Source: a virus. Taken from it: a stretch of 26,236 nucleotides of DNA. The translations under genes were made by a program, and so were the position numbers. The DNA lies in IMG/VR virus record IMGVR_UViG_3300042445_001223, positions 1 through 26,236 of that record, one strand, 5' to 3'. Within the stretch, counting starts at the first letter, position 1, and each line of letters opens with the position of its first letter. The notes under the pieces are model-generated. The model was not told the DNA's origin and ran no database searches. It worked only from the letters and a program-made list of their open reading frames with translations. Of this stretch, positions 16,156-24,259 are shown one piece after another.

Positions 16156-19100
16156 ATGCCATATCAGGTGCAGGTCGGTGCTCAGGTTGTCGAGTTCCCT
16201 GACTCGGTCAGCCAAAACGAAGCGCAACGCATTCTTGCCGACCAGTTCCCGGCAACCGGCGAGGACATCTCGCTGGCCATGCAGGACCCTGCTTTCAAGC
16301 CAACGCAGCAGGATTACCTCAAGTACGAGGAGTACTCTAAGAACAAGCAGACCGACTGGGTCAACACTGCCGCCCAAGCCGCTGATGCTGCCATTGGAAT
16401 GATCGGTGGCGCTGTTTCTGAAGGCGCTCAAGGCGCTGCAGCAAACCCACTGAACTACCTAGAGGGATTTGCTCAAGGCACTCGCCAGCTTTACGGATTG
16501 GCCGCTCAATCTCAGGACCCGGCCTCGCCGCTCTTCAAGTTCAAGGACCTCGTCGCAGGCACCGGCACACCGGAGTCCCGCTACCAGCAGTTCCTCGAGG
16601 CCCGTGACTTCGCCAATACCACGGCCCGCCTGGAGCGAGGTGAAGAAGGACTTGTTGTTCCGCCTGAGTACACCAATCCGGAGTACGTGCAGGGAGTCTC
16701 AATGATTCTCGACCCGACGCTGTTCGTGCCCGGCGTTGGTGAAATCCTAGGAACAGGCAAACTCGCCACCCGTGCAGTCGGAAAAGGCACTCAACTCGCA
16801 GGACGGGCTATCATCGGCGCTGCAAGGCCTCTGGAGCGCTTTGCCGGTGCCGCCGAGCGCATGACAGCGGAGGCCCTCGGGATGGCGCCAGAAGCGCTTC
16901 GTAATACTGCGGCCACTGCCGGTATCGCAGGCGCCCTCGGTATTGCCCCGGAGGCCGCTACCTTCGCTGCCATCCCCGCAGGCATCCGTACCGCACGCGA
17001 GGCTGGTGAGGCACTGACCCGGGCAGGCGAGAACCTGATGACTCAGCCTTCGCGCATCGGGCCTCTGGAGGCTATCGGGGCTGCCCCGGGTGCCAACCTG
17101 CGCCAGCGTATGCTCGGTGTGGTCGGGCAGTATGGTGGTGATGCCGCGGTCGATGCTGCCTTGCGTGCCACTGCCGGCGGCATTGAGGGCGCTACCTTGG
17201 GTGCAGGGCTCGGCTACCTGGCAGGCGGCGAGGAAGGTGCGGCCGCTGGCGTTGGATCTGGCCTTACCCAGGGCGCAGCCGGTGCCCTCGGTGCCCGCGG
17301 CTTCGAACGGCTCACCGGCAAAGCCGCCAAGGAGGCCCGTGCCGGCGACCTCGGGCGATTCATCGACGCCCAGCAGGACCCAACGACCAAGGCGCTGTTT
17401 CAACAGTTGCGTGACAAGCACGGTGTGGATGCGGCATCCAGTCTGATGGACTTGCAGGGCCTTGTCCGAGGTAAGTTCGGAGACGTCGAGGTGGAGTATC
17501 TTTCCAGCGAAGACTTCGCCAAGCGCTACAAAATCAACGCCCGGGGCGTGCAGGTTGAGAACAAAGGTGGCCGGCCTGCGGTGGTCATCAACGCCGACAT
17601 CATCGGCAAGGGCACCGGCGACGGCCCGCTTTACACGCTCGGCCATGAGCTATTCCACGCTCTTGAGAAGAGCACTCAGCTCGAGGCCGGCGCCACCGAG
17701 ATCAAGAACGCTCTTGTCGGACGCTGGATTCAGGAAGGAGACGTCATCCGCAAGCTGGCCGATGGTGCATTCAGTGACGCCGAGATTGAAGCACGGTTCA
17801 ACGAGTACCGAGACAAGCTGGGTGCTGGTAATGCCTCGATGGCAGACGAGCTGGCTCAGTACGACACCATCAACAAGAAGGCCGACTATGTGGCCTCTGA
17901 GCTCGCAGCAGAGCACTTTGCAGGACTCTTGGCCGGCCAGAAGCCCGATGCATTGCTCAAGGGATTCACGGGGCTTACTAGGCAACTTCTCGACCTAGCT
18001 CTGACCCAGAACGCCAGCCGGGCCTTGGCCGATGCCGCGGCGACCATTGAGCGCACTTTCGGAGTCAAGCCCACCGATTCTGTCCTATTCCCGGATCTAA
18101 AGCAGGCCTCGCCCCAGGTTAACGCCATGCTGCGCGACCTGTTGCGTGCTCGGCGCAAGCTGGATGAGAAGATTAAAATCCAAGGTGAACAGACCAAGGT
18201 AGTCCTCAAGCCTGAGGATGTTTCCAACCCGCTGGCGGCTAAGCAATTGGTCGAACTTGGTTTAGCTGAACAGATGCCCGACGGCACGATCCGGTCAATG
18301 TCCAGCGAAGAGGTAGTGGCCCGAGAGGACAAGGACCGTGAAAGCCTTCGAGCCATCATTGAGAACACACCGGGCACTGCCCGCATGGTCGATGGTGTTG
18401 CTCAGGGTCGCTTGAGCCCGGAGCAGTTGTCTGCCATTGAGCAGTCCCAGGCAGTCAGCAGCCGGATGAAGGATAAGATCCGGGCAGCGAATGCTGCAAT
18501 GGACGCTGGCAACAGCCTCAACATCACCTACAGCGCAGCGCTCAAGAAGATCATCAACCGGCTGACTGGTAAAAAGGTCAACAGGTATAGCAGCGGCATC
18601 CGCCTCACTGACCGTGACGTGCTTCCGTATGCGTTCTACTTCTCGAAAGCGGATCATCCGCTGATCAAGGCCATCGACATCAGCTATGTGCGGGATGCCA
18701 TCCTGAAGGACACAGCCTCCAACGGTAGTGTGGGAAAGGGCCTTTGGGACAACGTCGACGGGTTCATGGGCGACCTGGCGAAGTACTTTACCAACCTCGA
18801 CCAAAAGGAGGGCGCCCGCCGGTCTGCCGAGATCTTTGGATTGGAGAAGGCCAAGTACCTTGGGGACTTCATCAACCAGAACGAGAAGTTCGTGCGCGAC
18901 TTCCGCTTGGACCGCATTGGTTCAATAGCTCCCTCTGGGTTCCGCGCACGCTTTTCGGAGGAAGCCTATCAGCTCTCGAAGCAGCGCTGGATGCCTGCCG
19001 AGACCATCGGCGACAAATCGGTCATCAACTCCGACGAGGGCTACCGCATCATCAGCGGTGCCAAGCACAAGCTCTACGGTCCCGATGGAAAGCTCATCGG

Positions 19101-21267
19101 AATCTACGACACACAAACCCAAGCAGAAAGGAAAGCAGATGCCACTCAAGCAAGGCTACAGCCAGAAGTCGATCAGCAGCAACGTGTCCCGGGAAATGAA
19201 GGCCGGCAAACCGCAGAAGCAGGCCGTGGCGATAGCGCTCTCGGTCGCACGCAAGGCCGAGAAGAAGGCCGGCAAGAACTCGGGACGGTTCGACAAGCGG
19301 GGGATGTAAGGTTCATGCCGGACGGCACAAGTGATGGGCTTGCCGTTCTGGATGATGTGCTGAAGCTAGAGCTTCCGCGTAGACCCAAGGTCATCGACAT
19401 TGCCAACGCATTCCAGAATATGTTCGGGAAGGCGATTGAGTACCGCAAATCGAACCCGCAGGACAACGCTCGGTTGGTCAACCTGTTGGTTCAAGAGATC
19501 GACCGTGCCGTCAAGCTGCACCCCGAGGCCAAGGGTTGGTACGACGAGAACGTCAAACTGACGATGGACGTGATGCGGGATCTGGACCCGGATCTTGCCA
19601 AGCCCGAGAACGACTTCATCTTCAAGGCCATCCTGGCGGCTACGTCGGATGGCAACAAGGTGGGCCCGCAGTTCCAGCAGACCTGGAAGGAATACTCCAA
19701 CTGGAAGAACACCGGCGAAATCTCCGGCGAGTTTGTATCCGGTGACCGCATTGAGAACATCCAGACCAACCTGGAAATGCTCAACGAGTTCATCAAGGAC
19801 ATCGGCTGGGAGAAGACCAAGGACTTCATGGTGCAGAAAGGCACCGTCAAGGATTTGCGCCAGGCCTTGGTCGACGTCTTTGGTTGGACCAAGAAGCAGG
19901 CCGCCGGTGTGGGATCTTCTGAGCGTGTCGACGAGGTGGTTCCGTTTGCGGTAGTGCTCGGTCCCAAGCTGGGGTCGTTCTTCAACAACCTGTACGGCGA
20001 CTTCTCATCGGTGACCATGGACCGCTGGTTCATGCGCACACTGGGACGCCTGACGGGCACCCAGGTGGCACCGCTCTCAAGGGCTAAGCTGCGCGAGATG
20101 CGCAACAACCTGCGCGATGCAGTCGCCAGGCTGACCCCGTCTGAGTTTGAGATGCTTGGAGTCAAGCGTGGCGACCTCAAGGGCACGTCCATCGACGGTG
20201 CTGCCACAACCATCTCCGGCAGGTTCTCCAAGAAAGCCCTGCGTGAGACGGCCAAGAAATCATCTGAGGCCGGTCAATCTGCGCTCGAGGAAACAAGAAA
20301 GTTTGCAAACGCTCTAAAAAAGGGCTTGAATCCCCTGGTCGAGGCTCCGGTCGATGGCACCCATCGGCGCTGGATTCGTGAGCGTATCGCAGAGGTTCAG
20401 TCGGAACTGCGTTCCCGCGGCATTGAGCTGGAGAACGCGGACCTGCAGGCCGTGCTGTGGTATCTCGAAAAAGAACTCTATGAAAAACTCAACTACCGCA
20501 GCAAATCAGGAGAGTCAGACTATGCTTCCGCAGCCTCCTCCCTCTATCAGTCAGTGGCTGGACGACCGTCTGACGTCTATGCAGGAGGAACAGGACGAGT
20601 ACGCGCAATCGGGAGCACTGGAGGCAGCGAAGGAATGGGCGCAGGCCAAGCGAGCCAAGCGCCTGGGCCTGAAGTAGGCGTTCAGCGCTTCATGCCCGAC
20701 TACAGCGGCGAGCATAAAGCCCCGCAGCGCGATTCCGGTGCCCCGCTGGACAATCTGAAGGACGTCTATCCAGACGACGTCTACGGGCCAAATGCGGCTC
20801 GCTATTACGGCGTCGCAAGCGGTGACGCAACGGACAAGGCTGCCATCCGTATCATCCAGGCTACCAAGGGCAAACCGGATGCGCCTGTGAAGGTGTTCCG
20901 GGCCATCCCCAAGGATATCCAGTCCAACGAAATCAACCCCGGCGACTGGATCACCACGATGAAGAGCTATGCCGTGACGCATGGCGAGGGTGCGCTTGGC
21001 GGCGACTACAAGATCCTGGAGAAGACGGTGCCCGCGGGCGACCTGTACACCAACGGTGATTCGATCTTCGAGTTTGGGTACGACCCCAAGTTCATGCCCT
21101 CCCCCGACTCCGCCATGCCCGGTGCCTACAGCTTCCAGGGCGGCTACCGGGCCATCCCGGGCAAGACCAAGGGATCCTTCCGCCTCTACGGCCCCGCAGG
21201 CAGCCTAATAGGCATCGCCAGCAGCCTTGACGAGGCCCAACGCATCCTCCGACGTAAGAACAAATGA
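16156..21267 (+). CDS. Giant multi-domain virion/ejection protein (zincin, unknown middle domain, ART-like)
   Basis: 1703 residues, in the place of T7 gp16. Order: N-terminal MPYQVQVGAQVVEFPDSVSQ element; Ala/Gly-rich helices (about 55-400) able to touch membrane; a zincin site His497-Glu498-x-x-His501 (TLGHELFHALE) with Glu582 as possible third ligand; helices to about 940; a GYR/LIGIY domain (944-994); a Gln/Arg/Gly-rich linker (995-1051); a conserved-looking helical domain (1060-1360) with FVSGDRIENIQTNLEMLNEF and YGDFSSVTMDRWFMRTLG; a second low-complexity linker (about 1456-1507); an ADP-ribosyltransferase-like domain with Arg1582, Thr1600/Ser1604 and Glu1639; and a second GYR/LIGI domain (1663-1703). 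Two small genes are embedded in the +1 frame at the two linkers. [RK][FW]MP occurs at 944, 1052, 1511 and 1645. The reading frame is intact. Probably ejected into the host. Confidence 0.75.
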   Translation: MPYQVQVGAQVVEFPDSVSQNEAQRILADQFPATGEDISLAMQDPAFKPTQQDYLKYEEYSKNKQTDWVNTAAQAADAAIGMIGGAVSEGAQGAAANPLNYLEGFAQGTRQLYGLAAQSQDPASPLFKFKDLVAGTGTPESRYQQFLEARDFANTTARLERGEEGLVVPPEYTNPEYVQGVSMILDPTLFVPGVGEILGTGKLATRAVGKGTQLAGRAIIGAARPLERFAGAAERMTAEALGMAPEALRNTAATAGIAGALGIAPEAATFAAIPAGIRTAREAGEALTRAGENLMTQPSRIGPLEAIGAAPGANLRQRMLGVVGQYGGDAAVDAALRATAGGIEGATLGAGLGYLAGGEEGAAAGVGSGLTQGAAGALGARGFERLTGKAAKEARAGDLGRFIDAQQDPTTKALFQQLRDKHGVDAASSLMDLQGLVRGKFGDVEVEYLSSEDFAKRYKINARGVQVENKGGRPAVVINADIIGKGTGDGPLYTLGHELFHALEKSTQLEAGATEIKNALVGRWIQEGDVIRKLADGAFSDAEIEARFNEYRDKLGAGNASMADELAQYDTINKKADYVASELAAEHFAGLLAGQKPDALLKGFTGLTRQLLDLALTQNASRALADAAATIERTFGVKPTDSVLFPDLKQASPQVNAMLRDLLRARRKLDEKIKIQGEQTKVVLKPEDVSNPLAAKQLVELGLAEQMPDGTIRSMSSEEVVAREDKDRESLRAIIENTPGTARMVDGVAQGRLSPEQLSAIEQSQAVSSRMKDKIRAANAAMDAGNSLNITYSAALKKIINRLTGKKVNRYSSGIRLTDRDVLPYAFYFSKADHPLIKAIDISYVRDAILKDTASNGSVGKGLWDNVDGFMGDLAKYFTNLDQKEGARRSAEIFGLEKAKYLGDFINQNEKFVRDFRLDRIGSIAPSGFRARFSEEAYQLSKQRWMPAETIGDKSVINSDEGYRIISGAKHKLYGPDGKLIGIYDTQTQAERKADATQARLQPEVDQQQRVPGNEGRQTAEAGRGDSALGRTQGREEGRQELGTVRQAGDVRFMPDGTSDGLAVLDDVLKLELPRRPKVIDIANAFQNMFGKAIEYRKSNPQDNARLVNLLVQEIDRAVKLHPEAKGWYDENVKLTMDVMRDLDPDLAKPENDFIFKAILAATSDGNKVGPQFQQTWKEYSNWKNTGEISGEFVSGDRIENIQTNLEMLNEFIKDIGWEKTKDFMVQKGTVKDLRQALVDVFGWTKKQAAGVGSSERVDEVVPFAVVLGPKLGSFFNNLYGDFSSVTMDRWFMRTLGRLTGTQVAPLSRAKLREMRNNLRDAVARLTPSEFEMLGVKRGDLKGTSIDGAATTISGRFSKKALRETAKKSSEAGQSALEETRKFANALKKGLNPLVEAPVDGTHRRWIRERIAEVQSELRSRGIELENADLQAVLWYLEKELYEKLNYRSKSGESDYASAASSLYQSVAGRPSDVYAGGTGRVRAIGSTGGSEGMGAGQASQAPGPEVGVQRFMPDYSGEHKAPQRDSGAPLDNLKDVYPDDVYGPNAARYYGVASGDATDKAAIRIIQATKGKPDAPVKVFRAIPKDIQSNEINPGDWITTMKSYAVTHGEGALGGDYKILEKTVPAGDLYTNGDSIFEFGYDPKFMPSPDSAMPGAYSFQGGYRAIPGKTKGSFRLYGPAGSLIGIASSLDEAQRILRRKNK
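19127..19132 (+). promoter_or_regulatory. Internal ribosome binding site for embedded gene 1
   Basis: AAAGGA lies six bases before the ATG at 19139, inside the coding sequence of the giant gene. The surrounding giant-frame codons encode TQAERKAD, so the site could be incidental, but its strength and spacing suit the +1-frame start. Confidence 0.6.
19139..19309 (+). CDS. Embedded small basic phage protein (overprinted gene 1)
   Basis: 56 residues in the +1 frame of the giant gene. The sequence (MPLKQGYSQKSISSNVSREM, then KAGKPQKQAVAIALSVARKA) belongs to a short basic family I recognise in many phages: a KxGxSxxxISxN start and a KPxKQAVAIAL helix. Function is unknown; the composition suggests nucleic-acid binding. 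By my count 49 of its 56 codons end in G or C, against 25 of 57 for the giant frame over the same bases, so the small frame is the one with normal codon use. It has an AAAGGA at 6-base spacing. It starts exactly where the giant's first GYR/LIGIY domain ends. Confidence 0.78.
   Translation: MPLKQGYSQKSISSNVSREMKAGKPQKQAVAIALSVARKAEKKAGKNSGRFDKRGM
20508..20512 (+). promoter_or_regulatory. Internal ribosome binding site for embedded gene 2
   Basis: AGGAG lies nine bases before the ATG at 20522, within the giant gene. This site favours 20522 over the in-frame ATG at 20480, which has only a weak A-rich upstream region. Confidence 0.6.
20522..20677 (+). CDS. Embedded small acidic/helical protein (overprinted gene 2)
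   Basis: 51 residues in the +1 frame of the giant gene; an in-frame ATG at 20480 would give 65. It reads MLPQPPPSISQWLDDRLTSM, then a Glu/Gln-rich helix (QEEQDEYAQSGALEAAKEWA) and a basic end (KRAKRLGLK). The family is not recognised with certainty. By my count 37 of 51 codons end in G or C, against 23 of 52 for the giant frame over the same stretch, and the giant protein is low-complexity Gly/Ala/Ser there. An AGGAG precedes it. It ends eight bases before the giant's RFMPDY motif, mirroring embedded gene 1, which ends at RFMPDG. Confidence 0.68.
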   Translation: MLPQPPPSISQWLDDRLTSMQEEQDEYAQSGALEAAKEWAQAKRAKRLGLK

Positions 21268-23987
21268 GCTACGATAGCCAGACCAGCACGATCCTCATTA
21301 ACAAACTGAGGAAGGACGTCGACAGCCTGACCCTGAAGATCGCGGTGCTGACCGACACCAAGGCCAGCGGCACCAGCGGCGGGACGGGCGTGGCCACGAC
21401 TTGGACGACCCGGGAGCTGAACACGATCCAGTCGGACCCCAACGGGCTGATCCTTCAGTTGGAAAGCAACACTTTCAAACTGGCCGCCGGGTCCTACCAG
21501 GTGCGCAACATCAGCGCCTTCCGGCACACCGGAAAGACCCGGATGCGGTTGTACGATATCACCAACGCGGTGGTTATCGGATACAGCGTGTCGGTGGACG
21601 TGTCCAACCAGTCCAACCAGTACTTGGACATGAACGTGCGGATCATCCCGCACAAGGACACAGTCTACCGCATCGAGTACTACATCGCGACCAACGGCAC
21701 CGATCACCTCGGCAGTCCCGTGTCGCTGGCCAGCATCGACGAGACCTACACAGTCTGCGAGATCACCCGGCTCGACACCGGAGCCACCAAGCCCCTCGGT
21801 GCCGGCGGCCTGCAGGGGCCTCAGGGTCCTGCGGGCCCCACCGGGCCTGCCGGTCCTCCGGGACCTACGGGCGGCGGTGTGACGAGCGTCAACGTCTCGG
21901 GCGGAACGACAGGCCTGACCACCTCGGGCGGCCCCATCACCAGTAGTGGCACAATCACGCTAGGAGGCGTTCTGGCAGTGTCTGCGGGCGGAACTGGTGC
22001 AACCACCGAGGCTGGGGCCCTGACGAGCCTGGGGGCCTACCCTGCGTCCAACCCGGCCAACTACACGTCCAACGGAGGAACGGTCACCTCGGTCTCGGTC
22101 ACCACGGCAAATGGCGTCAGTGGTACGGTCACCAACCCGACCACCACCCCGGCCATCAGCCTGGCCCTGGGCGCCATCACTCCGACCTCGGTGGCTGCGT
22201 CAGGCGCTGTCACAGGCTCCAACCTCTCGGGCAGCAACACCGGCGACCAGACCATCACGCTGACCGGGGATGTGACAGGCACTGGCACAGGGTCCTTCGC
22301 GGCGACCATTGCCAACAACGCGGTGACCTTCGCCAAGGTGCAGCAGATTGCCACCGACAAGATCCTGGGCCGCGATACCTCGGGCACGGGTGTTGTTGAG
22401 GAATTGACCGTCGGCGGCGGTGTGGAGTTCACAGGCTCCGGCGGCATCCAGACCAGCGCCTTCACCGGGGACGTCACCAAGGCTGCCGGTGGTACGGCCC
22501 AGACAATCGCCACCAGCGCGGTGACCTACGCCAAGATCCAAGACATCTCGGCCGCCTCGAGACTGCTGGGCCGCGGTGCCGGTGCCGGTGCTGGGGTCGC
22601 CCAAGAGATCAGCCTAGGCACCGGCCTGTCGATGTCTGGCACCACGCTGTCGTCGACTGCTGCCGGCTCTGTGACGTCGGTCGACGCTTCTGGCGGCACG
22701 ACAGGCCTGACCTTCTCGGGCGGCCCTGTGACGACCACAGGCACGCTGACGCTGGCCGGCACGCTGGATGTGGCCAACGGTGGCACCGGAGCGACCACGG
22801 CTGCCGGAGCCCTGACCAGCCTCGGGGCCTACCCCAACAGCAACCCGGCCGGGTACACCGCCAACGCCGGCACCGTGACCAACGTGTCGGCCTCGGGCGG
22901 TGCCAATATCTCGGTGGCTACCGGCAGCACCACACCGGTGATCAGCCAGGTGGCGGCTACGACCACGCAGAACGGCTACATGACCTCGGCACAGGCCACC
23001 AAGCTCGACGGCATTGCCGCAGGGGCTTCGGTGACGTCTGTAGGCGTGGACGGCGGCACGACAGGCCTGACCACCAGCGGCGGCCCGATCACGTCGTCGG
23101 GGACCATTACGCTGGCCGGGACACTGGCTGTGGCCAATGGCGGTACCGGAGCCACCAGCGCCGCCAATGCGCTCACCAACCTCGGAGCCTACCCGGCGAG
23201 CAATCCCAACGGCTACACCAGCAATGCGGGCACGGTGACCAGCGTCAATGTGTCGGGAGGCAGCACCGGGCTCACAACTTCAGGAGGCCCGGTGACGGCC
23301 TCCGGCACCATCACCATCGACGGTGTTCTGAGTGTGGCCAATGGCGGCACCAGTAGCACCTCGGCATCCTCGGCCATCTCCTTCCTGGCCGGCGCAACGA
23401 CCAACGGGCAGTACCTCCGAGGCAACGGCACCGTGGTGCAGATGTCAGCCATCCAGGCCGTCGACCTGCCGCAGATTGCCCTGGGCGGCTCTGCAGTCAG
23501 CGGCACGCTCGGCGTGATCAACGGCGGCACAGGCCAGTCCAACGTCTTCAGCGACGGCGACTTGCTCATCGGAAAGAGCATCGGGAGCACGCTTGCCCGG
23601 GCAAAGCTCACCGCGGGCACAAACATCACCATCACCAACGGCTCCGGCACGATCACCATCGCAGCCACAGGCACTGGCACCGGCGACGTGGTGGGACCCG
23701 GCAGCGCGACGGATGGCGACTTCGTTCTGTTCGATGGTGCCACCGGAAAGCTGATCAAGGGGGCCAGCTACCGGCAGGTGGGCGGGGATATCATTGGGCC
23801 GATTGGCGGAAGCTCGATGATCGACGGGTTTGTCTACATCCCGGCCGGCTCCGGGGCTCCGACAGGCACTCCGACCAATGTTTCCGGCACCAATGTCCCG
23901 ATGTTTTTCCACACCAACAACTCGACCAACACCAACGTGTTGTACATCCACAACGGATTCGCTTGGAAATCGGTTGCTCTAACCTAA
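21264..23987 (+). CDS. Repeat-rich long tail fibre with collagen-like segment
   Basis: 907 residues, ATGA-coupled to the giant gene. Residues 1-30 look like a coiled coil (STILINKLRKDVDSLTLKIA). Residues 35-180 are a beta domain. Residues 182-204 are seven Gly-x-y triplets (GLQGPQGPAGPTGPAGPPGP and one more), a collagen-like trimerising element. Then come three 68-residue repeats and a partial fourth (VTSVxVSGGTTGLTTSGGP type, ending LGAYPxSNPxxYTxNxGT), separated by two copies of a YAKIQ/GVAQEI module. The C-terminal 120 residues, ending VLYIHNGFAWKSVALT, are probably the tip. It occupies the T7 gp17 position. A trimeric receptor-binding fibre is very likely. No chaperone domain is seen. Confidence 0.85.
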   Translation: MSYDSQTSTILINKLRKDVDSLTLKIAVLTDTKASGTSGGTGVATTWTTRELNTIQSDPNGLILQLESNTFKLAAGSYQVRNISAFRHTGKTRMRLYDITNAVVIGYSVSVDVSNQSNQYLDMNVRIIPHKDTVYRIEYYIATNGTDHLGSPVSLASIDETYTVCEITRLDTGATKPLGAGGLQGPQGPAGPTGPAGPPGPTGGGVTSVNVSGGTTGLTTSGGPITSSGTITLGGVLAVSAGGTGATTEAGALTSLGAYPASNPANYTSNGGTVTSVSVTTANGVSGTVTNPTTTPAISLALGAITPTSVAASGAVTGSNLSGSNTGDQTITLTGDVTGTGTGSFAATIANNAVTFAKVQQIATDKILGRDTSGTGVVEELTVGGGVEFTGSGGIQTSAFTGDVTKAAGGTAQTIATSAVTYAKIQDISAASRLLGRGAGAGAGVAQEISLGTGLSMSGTTLSSTAAGSVTSVDASGGTTGLTFSGGPVTTTGTLTLAGTLDVANGGTGATTAAGALTSLGAYPNSNPAGYTANAGTVTNVSASGGANISVATGSTTPVISQVAATTTQNGYMTSAQATKLDGIAAGASVTSVGVDGGTTGLTTSGGPITSSGTITLAGTLAVANGGTGATSAANALTNLGAYPASNPNGYTSNAGTVTSVNVSGGSTGLTTSGGPVTASGTITIDGVLSVANGGTSSTSASSAISFLAGATTNGQYLRGNGTVVQMSAIQAVDLPQIALGGSAVSGTLGVINGGTGQSNVFSDGDLLIGKSIGSTLARAKLTAGTNITITNGSGTITIAATGTGTGDVVGPGSATDGDFVLFDGATGKLIKGASYRQVGGDIIGPIGGSSMIDGFVYIPAGSGAPTGTPTNVSGTNVPMFFHTNNSTNTNVLYIHNGFAWKSVALT
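21879..23400 (+). repeat. 204-bp tandem-type repeats in the fibre gene
   Basis: Three copies of identical length begin with GTGACG: 21879-22082, 22671-22874 and 23031-23234. A partial copy follows at 23235 to about 23400. Each encodes 68 residues containing SGG-TGL, GGP, GTxTL, GGT-GAT and LGAYP. Unequal spacing between copies comes from inserted unrelated segments. Confidence 0.85.
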
Positions 23988-23998
23988 CCTGAAGGCCC

Positions 23999-24259
23999 AT
24001 GAAGCACACCTTCCCCTGCGTCGAATCAATGCGGCGCGTGAACCTCTCCAACGGTCGAGTGGTGCGCGTCTGGCGCGACCGTACCAAGGAGAACCTGTCG
24101 GCCTCCTATGACGACGCGGACATCGTGTCGACCTGCATCGCCAATGCCACCAACGACACGCAGCTCCTGGCCGCACTGGCCAAGCTGAAGGGTGTGAATG
24201 CAGTCGAGCTGGTCGACGCCAACGGCCAGGGCACCGTGGTCTACACCGCCTGGCCGTGA
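23999..24259 (+). CDS. Hypothetical protein after the fibre gene
   Basis: 86 residues. It starts with MKHTFPCVESMRRVNLSNGR and a VVRVWRDRTKE strand, then a helix (DADIVSTCIANATNDTQLL) and a final GTVVYTAWP. It looks like a small alpha/beta protein with no signal or membrane segment. The stop overlaps the next GTG start. Not recognised. Confidence 0.62.
   Translation: MKHTFPCVESMRRVNLSNGRVVRVWRDRTKENLSASYDDADIVSTCIANATNDTQLLAALAKLKGVNAVELVDANGQGTVVYTAWP

Noticed and set aside
16747-17646. A 299-residue minus-strand open frame opposite the giant gene
   Set aside because: No recognisable motif, and composition fits the complement of Ala/Gly-rich codons; the plus strand holds the zincin motif and normal codon bias.
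17462-17998. A 178-residue plus-strand frame overlapping the zincin region
   Set aside because: Ser/Arg/Pro-rich shadow product; unlike the two accepted embedded genes it has no recognisable family and covers a conserved catalytic motif of the giant.
19130-19145. Programmed +1 frameshift from the giant into embedded gene 1
   Set aside because: No slippery sequence is obvious, the giant frame continues open to a clear domain, and the small gene has its own ATG and ribosome binding site. A low-level shift cannot be excluded from sequence alone.
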